From Mytilus californianus (lineage: Eukaryota > Mollusca > Bivalvia > Mytilida > Mytilidae): 64,000 nt of DNA. Under the pieces are notes generated by a model. That model did not search any database and was not told where the DNA came from. It was given only the letters and a program-made list of their open reading frames with translations. The stretch lies in assembly GCF_021869535.1 (NCBI RefSeq), contig NW_026262581.1, positions 79,699,955-79,763,954 of the forward strand, given 5' to 3'. This document shows positions 49,262-61,454 of this stretch, one piece after another (within the stretch, counting starts at the first letter, position 1; every line of letters begins with the position of its first letter). The translations under genes and the position numbers were made by a program.

Positions 49262-49735
49262 GAAATGAGAATGGAAACGGGGAATGTGTCAAAGAGATTC
49301 AAAACCAGACCAAAGAGCAGAAAACAGCCCAAGGCATCCAATGCCCGGGGTCTTCAACGCTGCAAGAAAATCCAGCACCTGTAAGCGGGCTTCAGCTGGC
49401 CCCTAAACAATAATGTATACTAGTTCAGCGAAATGGACGCCACACTAAGCTCCGAAACATATAAATGAACGAAAATTTAAAACACATACAGAAGACTAAC
49501 AAAGGCTAGAGGTTCTTAACATGGGACAGACGTATAAATGCGGCGGGGTTAAACCTGTTTTTGTGAGATCTCAACCCTTCCCTATACATCTAGCCAATGT
49601 GTAATAAACAAACACACAGCCATATGTAAAGCAAAACTCAGTTCAAAGGAAATCCGAGTCCGACGTTAGAATAGGTAATAGAAGAAACTAAGCAAAATGA
49701 CTATGATCATCATAAATTAACAATGGACTAATAGC
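49262..49735 (+). repeat. Dispersed repeat A, copy 2
   Basis: It matches 52810-53275 over its whole length and 2265-2605 in reverse. The apparent 62-codon frame at 49225-49413 is repeat sequence. Confidence 0.9.
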
Positions 49736-49859
49736 AGTTGTATGCTAAACGGCGGAAACGGAATACGGAACGGAAACGGCAACAATATCTATATGGACGG
49801 AATTTGAGAAAAAGATGGCAAGAACTACGAAAATCAAAAAAGACTGAAATAAAAAAAAA

Positions 49860-50585
49860 AATCACACAACAACTATGTCGAAAATAGGACAGGAGATATC
49901 AAGGAAGATAGCAAACAGTTCTGGAAATACAGCTTTAAAAAAAACTCTCTCTATCTTCTGTTTTTACCCAAAACACAAAAGTCGTTACAGAGGGGCAATC
50001 ACTCCTATAAAGAGTCTACTTACTATTTCGGCACAATTTGCCTTGTTTGTATATATTGTCTTGCTGATAATATTTGTTATTTAAAGTTTCTATCTATCTT
50101 TTATAGTTTTCAAGATAATAAGCAAAACACCAGTGTTGTTAAAAATCATTAAAGATCAAAAACTCTAATAACGAGTCGACCAACGATGTCGACCTTTTTT
50201 ACCTGTATGTGGGATCTTGTCTTGCTTGGCATTTTTCGATTAGAAGTTTCTCTCTATCTATTATACATTTCAAGATAAAGGCAAACACGAAAAAAATAGT
50301 TAATTTTCGAAATAATAGACAACACTTGCATTTTACCCTTATGTTCTATTTCTAGCCATGTCGGCCATCTTGGTTAGCGGATAGGGTTATCGGACAATTT
50401 TTTTCAAAACTAGATACCCCAATAATGATTGTGGACAAGTTTATCTTAAACTGTCAGACCACTTCTTATAGGAGGTATGTTTGGTTACAAACTTGGACCA
50501 ATAGTTTCATAGAATAAGGTTTTTGTAAAAGTTAACGACGACGACGACGACGACGACAGACGACGGACACAAAGTGATTAGAAGT
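49860..50585 (+). repeat. Common bivalve repeat, copy 2, ending in (CGA)n
   Basis: Contains GGGGCAATCACTCCTATAAA near 49995, GGCCATCTTGGTTAGCGGAT near 50364, CCCCAATAATGATTGTGGAC near 50416 and a CGA trinucleotide run at about 50535-50560. The order matches a repeat I know from many bivalve genomes. Confidence 0.75.
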
Positions 50586-50881
50586 CATCAACTGAAGATT
50601 TATCTCTAAAGAAACATTTTATCCAAAATTAAAATACATAGAAATAACTTAAGTAAGGATGAGAAAATAGTACACGGACTCAATACATCAACAGCCTGTG
50701 GGCCATACGAAGTAAGCCCTAGAATACTAAACAAAAATATCAAATGAATTCGCACCTATCATTAGTCACCTTTTTCAACAATCCATCAATACCAGCTCAA
50801 TTCCTGATGAATAGACAGGATGATTTTTAGAAATCCTAGGACATGACTACGGCTAGCTTGAAAAGGGCACTGTGCAAATCG

Positions 50882-51064
50882 TATACTGTGGATTCATTAT
50901 TATTCGTTGGATACCAATTTTTGTGGGTTTCGTGGGTTAAGGTGAACCACGAATTCAAATAATTGACGAATTACATATAGGCTTTGTGTGCAGAGATTTG
51001 CAAAACCACGAAATCAAATATCCACGAAAATTGATACCCACGAAAATAAATGAATCCACAGTAT
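50882..51064. mobile_element. Palindromic miniature element (ATACTGTGGATTCATT family)
   Basis: ATACTGTGGATTCATT at the left pairs with AATGAATCCACAGTAT at the right. Inner blocks TGGATACCAATTTTTGTGGG and CACGAAAATTGATACCCACG also pair. It is the same family as 16111-16322. Confidence 0.85.
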
Positions 51065-51191
51065 CCATGTACTGTTTTTCCGCCAGTTTTTTTCACACTA
51101 ATTCGTATTTATTGATATTAAAGTCTAGGAGAGCATATGGGAATGATTTTCCGACATTGATACAAAAAACGTACTTCAGTATTGTAATCGA

Positions 51192-51674
51192 GTGAGAAAT
51201 GCTTTGTATAGTGAGGGATTTGGTCAAGTGTTACATAAAAAAAGAGTGTATCTATGTCTAGTTCCAAGGTTTCATATATGTTGTTGTCCATACTTGATTG
51301 TCCCATCGGGTTTCTCTTACGTTTTCTTTCCATCACACAAAAAGATAGCAGGAAAATCACCAATACAGTGCAACACAACAAATTACACCACATCACTAAC
51401 CCTAAGTCAAAGCAATTTAAAAAGAAACAAAGAAAAAAATGATGAAAAGCAATTCCACCAAAAATTAATTACTACAAGCTATCTAAAATCGAGGCGAATG
51501 TCCATCTTATTGATGTTTATCCCTTTCTTTTTTTATTCATTTCAATATTTTGTTTGTGTTTTTTTTTTGGATAATCAGAAAAGACAAATTGACTATAGTG
51601 AATCGCATGAACGAATTACGGTCATGGTATTAAGTGCAAGAGTAGAATATAAAATACATGACATAATGGAATAA
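51192..51674 (+). CDS. Unassigned 160-codon open reading frame
   Basis: The longest open frame outside the retroelement. It has a basic middle, a hydrophobic stretch at about residues 103-125 (MSILLMFIPFFFYSFQYFVC) that could be a membrane segment, and a charged end. In sequence this AT-rich, an uninterrupted frame of 160 codons is expected well under once per window by a rough estimate, but composition is not clearly coding and there is no family match that I recognise. It may be a single-exon orphan, part of a larger exon, or chance. Confidence 0.25.
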   Translation: MRNALYSEGFGQVLHKKRVYLCLVPRFHICCCPYLIVPSGFSYVFFPSHKKIAGKSPIQCNTTNYTTSLTLSQSNLKRNKEKNDEKQFHQKLITTSYLKSRRMSILLMFIPFFFYSFQYFVCVFFLDNQKRQIDYSESHERITVMVLSARVEYKIHDIME

Positions 51675-51939
51675 TTGCAAATGGTTTACGCAATTAAAGA
51701 ACGTACACTATATGCATGTCCTTATCAAATATTTTAAAAACATAAGTCCACCATCTCCTGCAATTCATTTCAATACTTTAAGCTTTCAAATCTTTTTTCC
51801 TAATACTCCTTTATTTTTTTGTTCTTGTAAACATGTGATATACTATAACATGCCTATGAAACTACATATTTAAAAAGTAAAGATGTAAATTCTTTTTGTT
51901 TCCGTTTTCTGTTTCCACTTTTAATCATCACCCGTTACT

Positions 51940-52670
51940 GATATCCCCACTCCAGCTCCAGACCTCAATTAAATTGATTAAAAGATTATAACTTCATCAT
52001 ATGAAAATCAAGCACAATTCCTCCCGTTAGGAGTTTAGGGTCATGCCATCATAAATAATACGAGAACATAATCTGTATAATGCCAAAAACTGGTTTTAGA
52101 ATAAATGTGTTTATTTTCGATATAAAGACCCTATGAGTGAATCAATATTAATTCCCCAAAAAAGCCATTTTTAATGATTTGACAACAGTATTGTTACTAT
52201 ATCCCTTCTGGATAAGTTTGTTTAAAAGTTTGGTTAGCATCTGAAGTAAAAGACGACATTTGAGTGCTTTGTATAGAGTATTGCCATACAAGATTGGATG
52301 TGAAACACCAGAACGCATTAGATGTCTGTACGTTGATTTATATTAACGAATGATGTCTTTGTACCGATGAAAAAAATTAGTAAAACCTTTGACAAGTTTG
52401 TGATATTGAAAACCATGTTGTAATAATTTTTCAGTAATACAGAGGTTTCTTTCGTCAAAATCAAATACGGTGTTACAAAGAAGAGTGAATCGAACACGTT
52501 GAAATTTATCAACACCATACGATGGTGCCAAAGGAACGTCACCATTTAGAAATGGATAATCAACAATAGGAAATGAAAAATAATCTCTTTTGTTGTAAAT
52601 TGTAGTATTATGTTTCCCGTTAGAGATATAGATATCAAGATCCAGGAAAGGGCAGTGTTCAAATGTACAT
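51940..52670 (-). pseudogene. Reverse-transcriptase element, decayed copy 2 (3' part only)
   Basis: It matches 53275-54000 in the same orientation: CCTCCCGTTAGGAGTTTAG near 52021, GACCCTATGAGTGAATCAAT near 52127 and GATATCAAGATCCAGGAAAG near 52630. It covers only the region after the RT catalytic motifs and is truncated near 52670, where segmental duplication sequence begins. Confidence 0.8.
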
Positions 52671-52805
52671 TATTTTGTCACTCTAACCTTTGTTCTTTCA
52701 GCATTAGATGCTAACTTTTACAGCAACTTTGTTTTTTCTTTGAGGGACACACAAGTTATTTTTGTGAAATAATCCTATTATTGTATAACATAACTTTAAA
52801 GTGAT
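52670..52805 (+). repeat. Segmental duplication, copy 2 detached left piece
   Basis: CTTTCAGCATTAGATGCTAA onward matches 28650-28770. It is separated from the rest of copy 2 (from 54765) by repeat A and the RT element, which therefore inserted into copy 2. Confidence 0.65.
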
Positions 52806-52809
52806 AAAA

Positions 52810-53275
52810 TTGAAAATGGAAATGGGGAATATGTCAAAGAGACAACAACCCGACCAAAGAGCAGACAACAGCCGAAGGCCACCAATGGGTCTTCAACGCA
52901 GCGAGAAAATCCCGCACCAGGAGGTGGTCCTCAGCTGGCCCCTAAATAAAATTGTGTACTAGTTCAGTGAAAATGGACGTCATACCAAACTCCAAAACAT
53001 ATAAATGAACTAAAATTAAAAAACACACAAGACTAACAAAGGCCAGAGGCTCCTGACTTGGGGCAGGCGCAAAAATGCGGCGGGGTTAAACATGTTTTGT
53101 GATATCTCAACCACCCCATATACCTCTAGCCAATGTAGAATAAAGAAACACATAGCAATACGCACAGAAAAACTCAGTTTAAAAGACGTCCAAGTCCGAT
53201 GTCAGAATAGGTAACAAAAGAAACTAAGCAAAATGACTATAATACATAAATGAACAAAGGACTACTAGCAGTTAC
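52810..53275 (+). repeat. Dispersed repeat A, copy 3, joined to the RT element
   Basis: It matches 49262-49735 and runs directly into the 3' end of the minus-strand RT copy at 53275. This suggests repeat A is the 3' tail of that retroelement. Confidence 0.85.
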
Positions 53276-54720
53276 TGACATGCCAGCTCCAAACCTCAAT
53301 TTAACTGATGGAAAGATTATGTCTTCATCATATGAAAATCAAGTACAATCCCTCCCGTTAGGGGTTTAGTATTATACCATCATAAAATATATGAGAAGAA
53401 CATAACCCGTATCATGCCAACAACTGGTTTTAGAATAAATGTGTTTATTTCCGATGCAAAGACCCTATGAGTGAATCAATATTAATACCAAAATATGCAA
53501 TCCTTAATGACTTGACAACAGTAACGTAACTATAGCCTTTCCGAATAAGTCTGTTAAAAGGTTTGGTTAGCTTTTGAGGTGAATGCCGACATTTTTCTGC
53601 TTTGTAAAGAATATTACCATTAAATATTGGATGTGAAATACCTGAACGTATAAGATGTCTGCAGGTTGATTTATATTTACGAATGATGTCCTTGTACCGA
53701 TGATAAAATGTAGTAAATGTTTTGACTAGTTTGTGATATCGAAAACCCTGGTGTAATAATTTTTGAGTAATACAGAGATTTCTTTCGTTGAAATCAAATA
53801 CGTTGTTACATACACGAGCGAATCAAACAAGTTGAGCTATATAAACACCATAAGATGGCGACAAGGGAACGTCACCATCTAAAAATGGATAATTAACAAT
53901 AGGAAATGAAAAATCATGTCTTTTATCATAAATTTTGGTATTAAGCTTCCCGTTAAAGATAAAGATATCAAGATTTAGGAAAGGGCAGTGTTCATTGTTA
54001 GTATTAGCTTTACTTAAAGTCAGTTCAGCAGGATAAATCTCTTTCGTGTACATACTGAAGTCGTCATTATTGAATGCCAATATATCATCTAAATATCTAA
54101 AAGTGTTATTAAATTTTTGAATCAGATATTGTTTCGATGGGTCTTTGCTGATTTTAGTCATAAATTGTAACTCATAACAATACAGAAACAGGTCCGCAAT
54201 AAGTGGTGCACAGTTAGTCCCCATGGGAATTCCGATAACCTGACGATATACGGAACCTCCATAGCGAACAAAAATGTTATCTAGTAAAAATTCAAGGGCA
54301 GTTATAGTATCAAAGCAGGTCCAATTGACATAGTTCTTTTGTTTGTTATTACTAAAAAATGACCTAAAAGAGTTTGAACATATATATTCGCATTCCGACT
54401 TTTTAAATGCCCATTTAATCAGGTGTGTGAATTTTTTCTTAATAAGATCATGAGGCAACGTGGTATATAGGGTAGAAAAATAAAAACTTTGAACAGATTC
54501 GAAATCACCAATATAAGCATACAATTTATCAAGTACTTCCAACGAATTTTTGACACTCCAAAAGTAATTAATTCCACTATTTTCAAAGGCCTTATTTGAA
54601 CAATTTATTACCAGGTTTTTGATTGTACCAAGTGTACTAGTAAGTAGAATAGATAGAAGACGAAATAAATCTATATTTGTAAGGAGTTTTATGCAGCTTC
54701 GGAAGCCAGTACATAGTTGA
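53270..54720 (-). pseudogene. Reverse-transcriptase element, decayed copy 3 (Penelope-like?)
   Basis: A 239-codon frame at 53823-54542 carries an RT core: STLYTTLPH (residues 23-31), QVIGIPMGTNCAPLIADLFL (101-120, motif B) and RYLDD (149-153, motif C). In motif A the catalytic Asp seen in copy 1 (FDVS) is replaced (FYFS), so the enzyme would be inactive. The frame ends at TGA 53823-53825 where the family continues with a conserved FAR-type sequence, and readable homology goes on to about 53275. The upstream LPKLHK block is present near 54690 in another frame, and the 5' end is missing. I judge the family as Penelope-like by its motif pattern, without a search. Confidence 0.8.
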
Positions 54721-55913
54721 TCAGATATCTAAAAGATAAGTGTTTCAATAAAGACAGTATATGGTGTTTTCGATATTTTCTCCAACGAACGATACATTAA
54801 AGTTATCAAAACGCACAAAGACAAATTGACGTATACAGTAAACACATTATAAAGATCATGGCTATTTTCTGGAGAAATAACACTCACCAGTTGATATGTG
54901 AAATTATTTGTATAAATATTTAAATGATTTTATGACAGTTCTTTACCGTGCATTTTTAAAACAGTCATTTCAAGAATTAAAATTGGAATTTCATAATAAA
55001 CATGTTAATTGAGAACAAAACATATGTACATCGTGTACGATCCTTTTTTTTTATATTAAATGTGTACATAAATAAGCTATATTTTTAATATTGTATATAG
55101 ATCCGCTTAGCTTGTTGTGGTTTTGTCGTTTCATAACGCGCGACTCAAGTTCCGGAAATGTGTACGGCGGTTATACACCGTGCACTATTTCGATTTAGTC
55201 ACTGACTCTTATTCAAGTTGTGAGATAGTCGGACACAGTTTACACCAATATAACCTCTAGGAAAAACCGTGCTTAATCCTATAGAGAATTTGAAAGAAAA
55301 AAATTAAAAATTATTCGGTTAAGTCATGTTCGCTTTCATATACACACAGTCCATCAAATTGCCTACTAAAAAGTATTTGGTTTTTTTCCCTGCAAGGCAA
55401 GAACGATTTATGCTGTCAAAGGTGAAGGTATGGTAAGGCCACTTTTTGGCCCTTGAATTCAAAAAATAAAGAAAATACAAATCTACCAAATAACATGATC
55501 ATTCAAATGTTCAGAAAAAAATAATAAGTCTGTAAGACATCAGTATTCAGGATTTGAATTGTGTTTTATACTGCAACTAGTTGTGTTTATTTTCTAAATA
55601 TAGTAACACAGCTTTATTTTGTGCAATGTCAATTTCATCATGGATCACTTTTTCCACAATCAGGGGTTCATTAAGGGACGAAAATGAGTTTGAAATTAGT
55701 GTTACAATTTAAATAGCTATCAATGTATTAATTCAAGTTGCAGTATAAAAACAATATTAGGTCAATGTCAGAAAAATGTAAACTTTTACTCGGTAAAACC
55801 TCGCCCTTCCCCAGTTTCTCAGCTTCATACAAAAAAGTTTATATTTTTTTTGACATTGACCTAATATCATCTATGTACACACTTGCTTGAGACTTCAAAT
55901 TTCTAAAGTGCAA

Positions 55914-56115
55914 TACTGTAAACCAACTAATTTTCGCGTTCAAACCTTTCTAACCCACTTCGCGGCGATTACATTTTGCGATTTTCAAATTTATTTGATG
56001 TAGTTAAATAAGGAATGATCAAATTTTACATATTCGCGACAATATTCACATTATTTTTCTACTCTCGAAAGTCGCGAAAAATAAAACGCTCGCGAAAACA
56101 AGTTGGTTTACAGTA
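55914..56115. mobile_element. Palindromic miniature element with TA ends
   Basis: TACTGTAAACCAACT at 55914-55928 pairs exactly with AGTTGGTTTACAGTA at 56101-56115, with TTTTCGCG/CGCGAAAA inside. Copy 1 of the duplication lacks it at the matching place (about 37003-37015). A 90-codon frame overlapping it is an artefact. Confidence 0.85.
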
Positions 56116-56937
56116 CTACAAAGAGTCAAAGATAGCCTCAATTCGACTTGTTTATGACATCATGTTGACCTTTCTTCACTTCAAGTGTCCATATTTTTGC
56201 AATTTCAGGGGCCATATAATGGCTCTTAAATCATCCTACCTCCTCATTTATTGTAAGTTATTTTCCGTGCTGTTTTATGAAATTTGAAACCTTTTGCTGC
56301 CCATACAAAACAATTCTGCACGAAAAAGAAATTCAAAGTATATTATTATTACATTTGAATTGACATCTTATTACAGCTTTTAAACAAATGTGCAAATATT
56401 TGACATTTAAGTAAAATGTATGTTTAAATGGATTTGTCAAATATTTTCTACTTTGATGCTCTAAAGAGATCATGTATTTAAAACAAGAATAACAAATTAA
56501 AAGGCAAACATAATAATCAATAGGCCTATCAGTGCACATGTTATTTCGCAGCAATAGGCAATGTTCAAAGTGTAAATGAAAGTATTAATTGCATGCTGTC
56601 ACAACTATAAATAATTGAAAATAAAACAAATATATACAATTTTATAAACGATGTCACAGAATAGTGGTTTCAATTCCCGCTGAGTGAAGGACAAAAATTT
56701 GCTACCGATAAGATCTAATTAAGGGACGCTCATTAGATATTCTTAGTTGTTTGTTTCCGAACGAATAATACATTTCAATATGTTGCATAATTTCTACAGA
56801 TTTTTTTTAAGTTGTCAGTATTTTGCGAATCTCTTATCACAATTGAATAAACCAATGAAGCACACTGTGTACACAGTTTGCAGCTTTACTGAACTAAACT
56901 TTTATTTCCGAAATTTGAAATTTAGCTTCAACATACT

Positions 56938-57215
56938 CGTGTCCCAAGTTAAGAACCCGTAGTGGTCGTTAAACGTTGGTTCATGTCTGTCATATTAAAT
57001 TTGCGTAAATTGTTTTGTTATAGATTAGATCGTTAGTTTTCTCATTTGAATTGTTTCACATTTTTCATGTCGGGACCTTTTACAGTCAGCTATACGGTAT
57101 GGGTTTTTCTCATTGTTGAAGTATGGTTGCCTCTAATTGCTTACTACCACTTCATTTTAACTCTGGTGGACAGTTGTCTCATTTGCAATCATGCCACATC
57201 TCTCCATTTTTATAT
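56938..57215 (+). repeat. Dispersed repeat B, copy 3
   Basis: TCCCAAGTTAAGAACCCGTA to GCCACATCTCTCC follows the same order as 20220-20475. It is absent from duplication copy 1. Confidence 0.85.
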
Positions 57216-58410
57216 TTACACCTTGCAATCATTCTTTATACAAGATATAATCAAATAATGACATTACTTACAGTTTGTAAGAAATATACACAATCAAGTT
57301 AACGTAACGTTGATCCATGGTCCAAAAAATGAGGTAAAAATTTAAGTGAACCGTTTCTGACGTACATGCACATGTATCTATATATATAATATATAAAAGT
57401 CTTAAGGTTTGTCCAACGATATTGATAAAAGATAAAAAATACATACGAACAAGATGAAATGAAATCGTTTTGACAGATATTTCGGCATTACTAATGGCCT
57501 TCATCACTGCCAGTCCCTTTTCAAAACGTGACAGAACAATGAATTATTTGTGTGTTAAAAGTGCTTGTACTTTATCGTACGTTTTCATTCCCGTACTTAA
57601 TAGAAGTGTACGTGTATCTTTGACATCCCCATACTCAAGTAGATGTATACGGGTATCTTTGTCATCAAAATACTGCCCACAAATCACCATACGATAGTCC
57701 CAAATATGGACAGTTCTCGGCATTGCTTGTAAATTTTACCTCATTCCCAATCCATCCCCTCGTGATCCATGTTCATAACAGAAGCTAACAAGGAGATTTG
57801 GAAAGAGATGGGAGAAATTGCACTGTCAAAATTTTGTTTTGGTCATAAATTCTAAGGCAAAGTTGTGATATGGTTCATTCAAAAGGGTCAAAATTAAAAC
57901 GTCTAAAGCTATAAAATTGAATTTATTGTTCTTCAGAAATACACTACAATATTGACTTTGTTCTCGAATGAGAATTTTTGACTTTCCACTATTTTTGTTT
58001 CATAGTTCTTCATGTTGGTAAAGACGGAAAGTTTAATCCACTGGGATAATGTTACTAGTAGTTATATAATACAGGTCATATAGAAAACAACCATACAGCA
58101 AATTTAATACATATCGAACAGTCTAATCAGGAGATAAAAAAAAAACTACAGTTCCTAAATGGTGATTGAACTTTAAAAACGAGGTCAAGGATAACGGTCA
58201 TATCTAAGACGGAAACTTCGTGTCAGAAGACATCTGTATACTGAAACTCCTCCACCCTCTGAAATACGGAGATTCACATAAAAATAACGCAGTCGCCGGA
58301 TTAGCATCACTACATGTCTTTCACCAGGTGACATTCTTCGAAAACTAGAAAAAAAACGAGCATCTGACGAATTCATCTAATATTTAAGTGCAAGAACTTA
58401 ACTCTTATGC

Positions 58411-58515
58411 ATGCACTGCATAAACGTTTGGAAGGCCGAGGTATTTCCGATGTCACCGAATGGATTGTTGAACATCTATGACGAATTACTGTCAACTGCG
58501 GAGCTTAGACTTTGA
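58411..58515 (+). CDS. 34-codon open reading frame kept in both duplication copies (copy 2)
   Basis: It runs from ATG 58411 to TGA 58513-58515. It begins MHCINVWKAEVFP and ends LLSTAELRL. Against 38441-38545 it has a one-base deletion and later a one-base insertion, so the middle is frameshifted while the start, end and length are kept. No family is recognised. Confidence 0.25.
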   Translation: MHCINVWKAEVFPMSPNGLLNIYDELLSTAELRL

Positions 58516-60470
58516 ATTAAAGAAACACTTCTGACTACTATTACATAACATAAATATTTGTAGTTGTAATCTACATAATCGTGTTAGGGTAACCTACTAT
58601 AATATTAAAATATATTTAACACAAAAAACAGGATGCAGTACATGTTTATATTAAAACATTTTTGAAAAATCTGTAACGAATAACGAAATGAGTCAAGTAT
58701 GATTGTAGCAACATGTTTTACCATTAATTTTTTTTTTTGAATTGAGTATAAATATTCTGCGCAGTTTATATGATGTGTCATATTTGGGGAAAGACTTGTA
58801 TGGTAAACCAATGTGCATTACTGTAGCGCAAGGAAAACCCTAATTTGTTGTGGAAAAATAATTAAGGAGTCACTTAAAACTTCACTGTATGTGCGTGAGT
58901 TATATAGTTATATATATATTTCAAGTAAAGAGACTAGTGTCTCATAATGGGCCACATTTTGTTTTACTTTCACAGTTTTTAAGATGAGTTTCACATCGGG
59001 TGAAGACTGCCTGTAGTCATAGCATTGATAAAGGGACCACTCCGGCATCGTTTCATCTACAAAATGTTGATGTTGTTTTTATAACTTAGTTCATGAAGTA
59101 GATATCATTCGCCTTATGGCCTTTGAAGGAACCAAAAAGTTTTCATTCATGGAAATATCTTAAGCATTCACGCTGCCAGCTGAAATTTAAGATTAAGAAT
59201 TGTTTAATATATCAAATTGATGAAACTAAGAGGGGTCCGTGTGGTTATATTTTTTTAGATATAAACATATGAAAAGGGGCATGTTTTTTTTACTTACGAA
59301 CAGCTCGTATATATATAGATAAATAATCTAGAGCGGTAACTCGAGTAATGCAAATCGTTATATTTCACACAGATACTGGCCAATAAATACCTTTTTTATT
59401 ATCGTTTTACTTGAATTATAGTTGCCTTTATTTACTTCAAATGAACTTGCGAAAACAATCAGCAAAGTTTCTTATTTCTCGTGTTTAATTTATTTTTTTT
59501 GCCTTTCCTTTTTCTTAAAAATCTAGTGACAAGAGATACTGAAGCTCTCAGATGTTGCTATAATGTATTTTAATTTTTTTATTTAAATACATGTCTATAT
59601 AGAAAAAAATCTATGCCATGCGCAATCAAAATGTGCGATGGTTGAATATCCGTTGCCAGCATGTTATGCTATCACTCGTCTAAACTCGGCCAATTCTGGA
59701 GAGTAGCGGGTATGCTATAAATATGTTGTCTGTCCTTTTTCGATTTCTGATTATGATCTTAAAAATTCTCATTTAAACAAAATCTGTTCAGTTCAACGTT
59801 ATCATATATTCAACGTAAATACTATACAAAAATTTCCGTTTGAACGTCATGCATTTGTGGATTTACATGACGCGCGAAGCATGCATAGCAGGAGACGCTT
59901 GAAGATCATGCAATGCACTAATTTTTTATCATGTACCTTCTTGTTGGATTTAAAAGATTTGAACATAGATAAACTATAAGTTTATTGCTATTATTGATAA
60001 AATTGCTCTTTTCTATAATATTCTTTGTTATATTATGGCGGTCCAATGCCCTGAATTTGAACCTTTTAAAGAAATAACGAGGCGGCAGAACGATACCGGT
60101 TTAAGTGACAATAAGTGTATTCGCAGTTTTCAAAAAGCTTCGTAAATGTGGTGCGTCCGAAGCGCTCAGTTTGCGAATTAACCTTCATTATGAACGCTTA
60201 CAACAAAAATTTAAAAGCCAAGAATGTATAAATACTTGAGAAACTATATGACTGAAGTGAAAAAAATGGAAGTCAGTTGAAATTCCGAATTCAGTTGCTT
60301 AATGACTGTTTCACCTAGACTCAATTATTGCATTACAGAAAGATCCGAGGTAAAGCACCGATAACAATCAAAGAAAAGTTTACCTTAATGCAGAAAATTT
60401 GCCAAAACATATGCATAGGCGGGATGTAAGGGCAGTAGCTGGGCTTATCTGTGAATCGAAACTATTGATA

Positions 60471-60788
60471 TCTGTTTCGTCCCCGAGGGTATCACCAGCC
60501 CAGTAGTCAGCACTTCGGTGTTGACATGAATATCAATCATATGGTCATTTTTATAAATTTCCTGTTACAAAACGTTGAATTTTTCGGAAAACTAAGGATT
60601 TTCTTATCCCAGGAATAGAATACCTTAGTCGTATTTGGCACAACTTTTTGAAATTTTGGATCCTCAAAGCTCTTCAACTTCTTACTTGTTTGGCTTTATA
60701 ACTATTTTGATCTGAGCGTCACTGATGAGTCTTATGTATACGAAACGCGCGTCTGGCTTATTAAATTATAATCCCGGTACCTTTGATA
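60471..60788. mobile_element. 318 bp insertion with TTGATA target duplication
   Basis: Copy 2 reads CTATTGATA before and CTTTGATA at the end of the insert. Copy 1 has a single GTATTGATAACG at about 41431. Inside is AGTCAGCACTTCGGTGTTGA and GTATACGAAACGCGCGTCTG, which I recognise as frequent mussel repeat sequence. No coding frame. Confidence 0.75.
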
Positions 60789-61454
60789 ACTAATTATACA
60801 TGTTTATTAAAGAAAATACGCGGTAATAAGTTTTGAGTGCTTTATAAAAATTTTAATTACGTAATGTGATATCCCGTTTTAATAATATTTCTACAGGGAA
60901 GCCATACTTTCAACTCACATATAAGTATCTATTTAACAATTGCGATATCGTCTATAGAAGGGAATCACATTAAAAAAACCTAATCGAAATGACAACAAGT
61001 TCAAACAAGAAAACCATTGAATGGCCTGATTTATGTACAAAACAATAAACGAAAAACAAATATAAATATCATATGAAAATTGCATCTTTTTTTATTGGTC
61101 CTAAAATCAGAATACATTTAATTACATATGAGAGAGAGAATGTCCGAGAAAATAAAAATGTTTACAAAAACAGGAAAGGAATCTCAATGTCTATGCAAAT
61201 TATTCAATCCTGTTTTGAGCCGACTACAAATTAAATTAATGTTTCGAGAAAATTATTGTTATTCTTCATATACTGCAACTCTTACAACTGTTCCAAATGG
61301 TATATTTTGGGTGAAAATCATATTTTTTTAATTTGAAGAGCACGACGTAAAACTTCCGCGAACCTGTATTCTGTTTTGATTTCATAATTAAAACTCTACG
61401 GAAACGCATTGTCAACTTCATAAACAAGGCAATACGGTCTGTGACAAATGTTAA

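Larger units (their letters stand above)
54765..61450 (+). repeat. Segmental duplication, copy 2 main part
   Basis: Collinear with 28850-29440 and then 36735-43835. Compared with copy 1 it lacks a 7.3 kb segment at about 55290 and carries its own insertions at 55914-56115, about 56880-58150 and 60471-60788. The right end abuts the tandem-core repeat at 61455. Confidence 0.8.

Noticed and set aside
57046-57258. Hydrophobic 70-codon frame
   Set aside because: It lies within dispersed repeat B.
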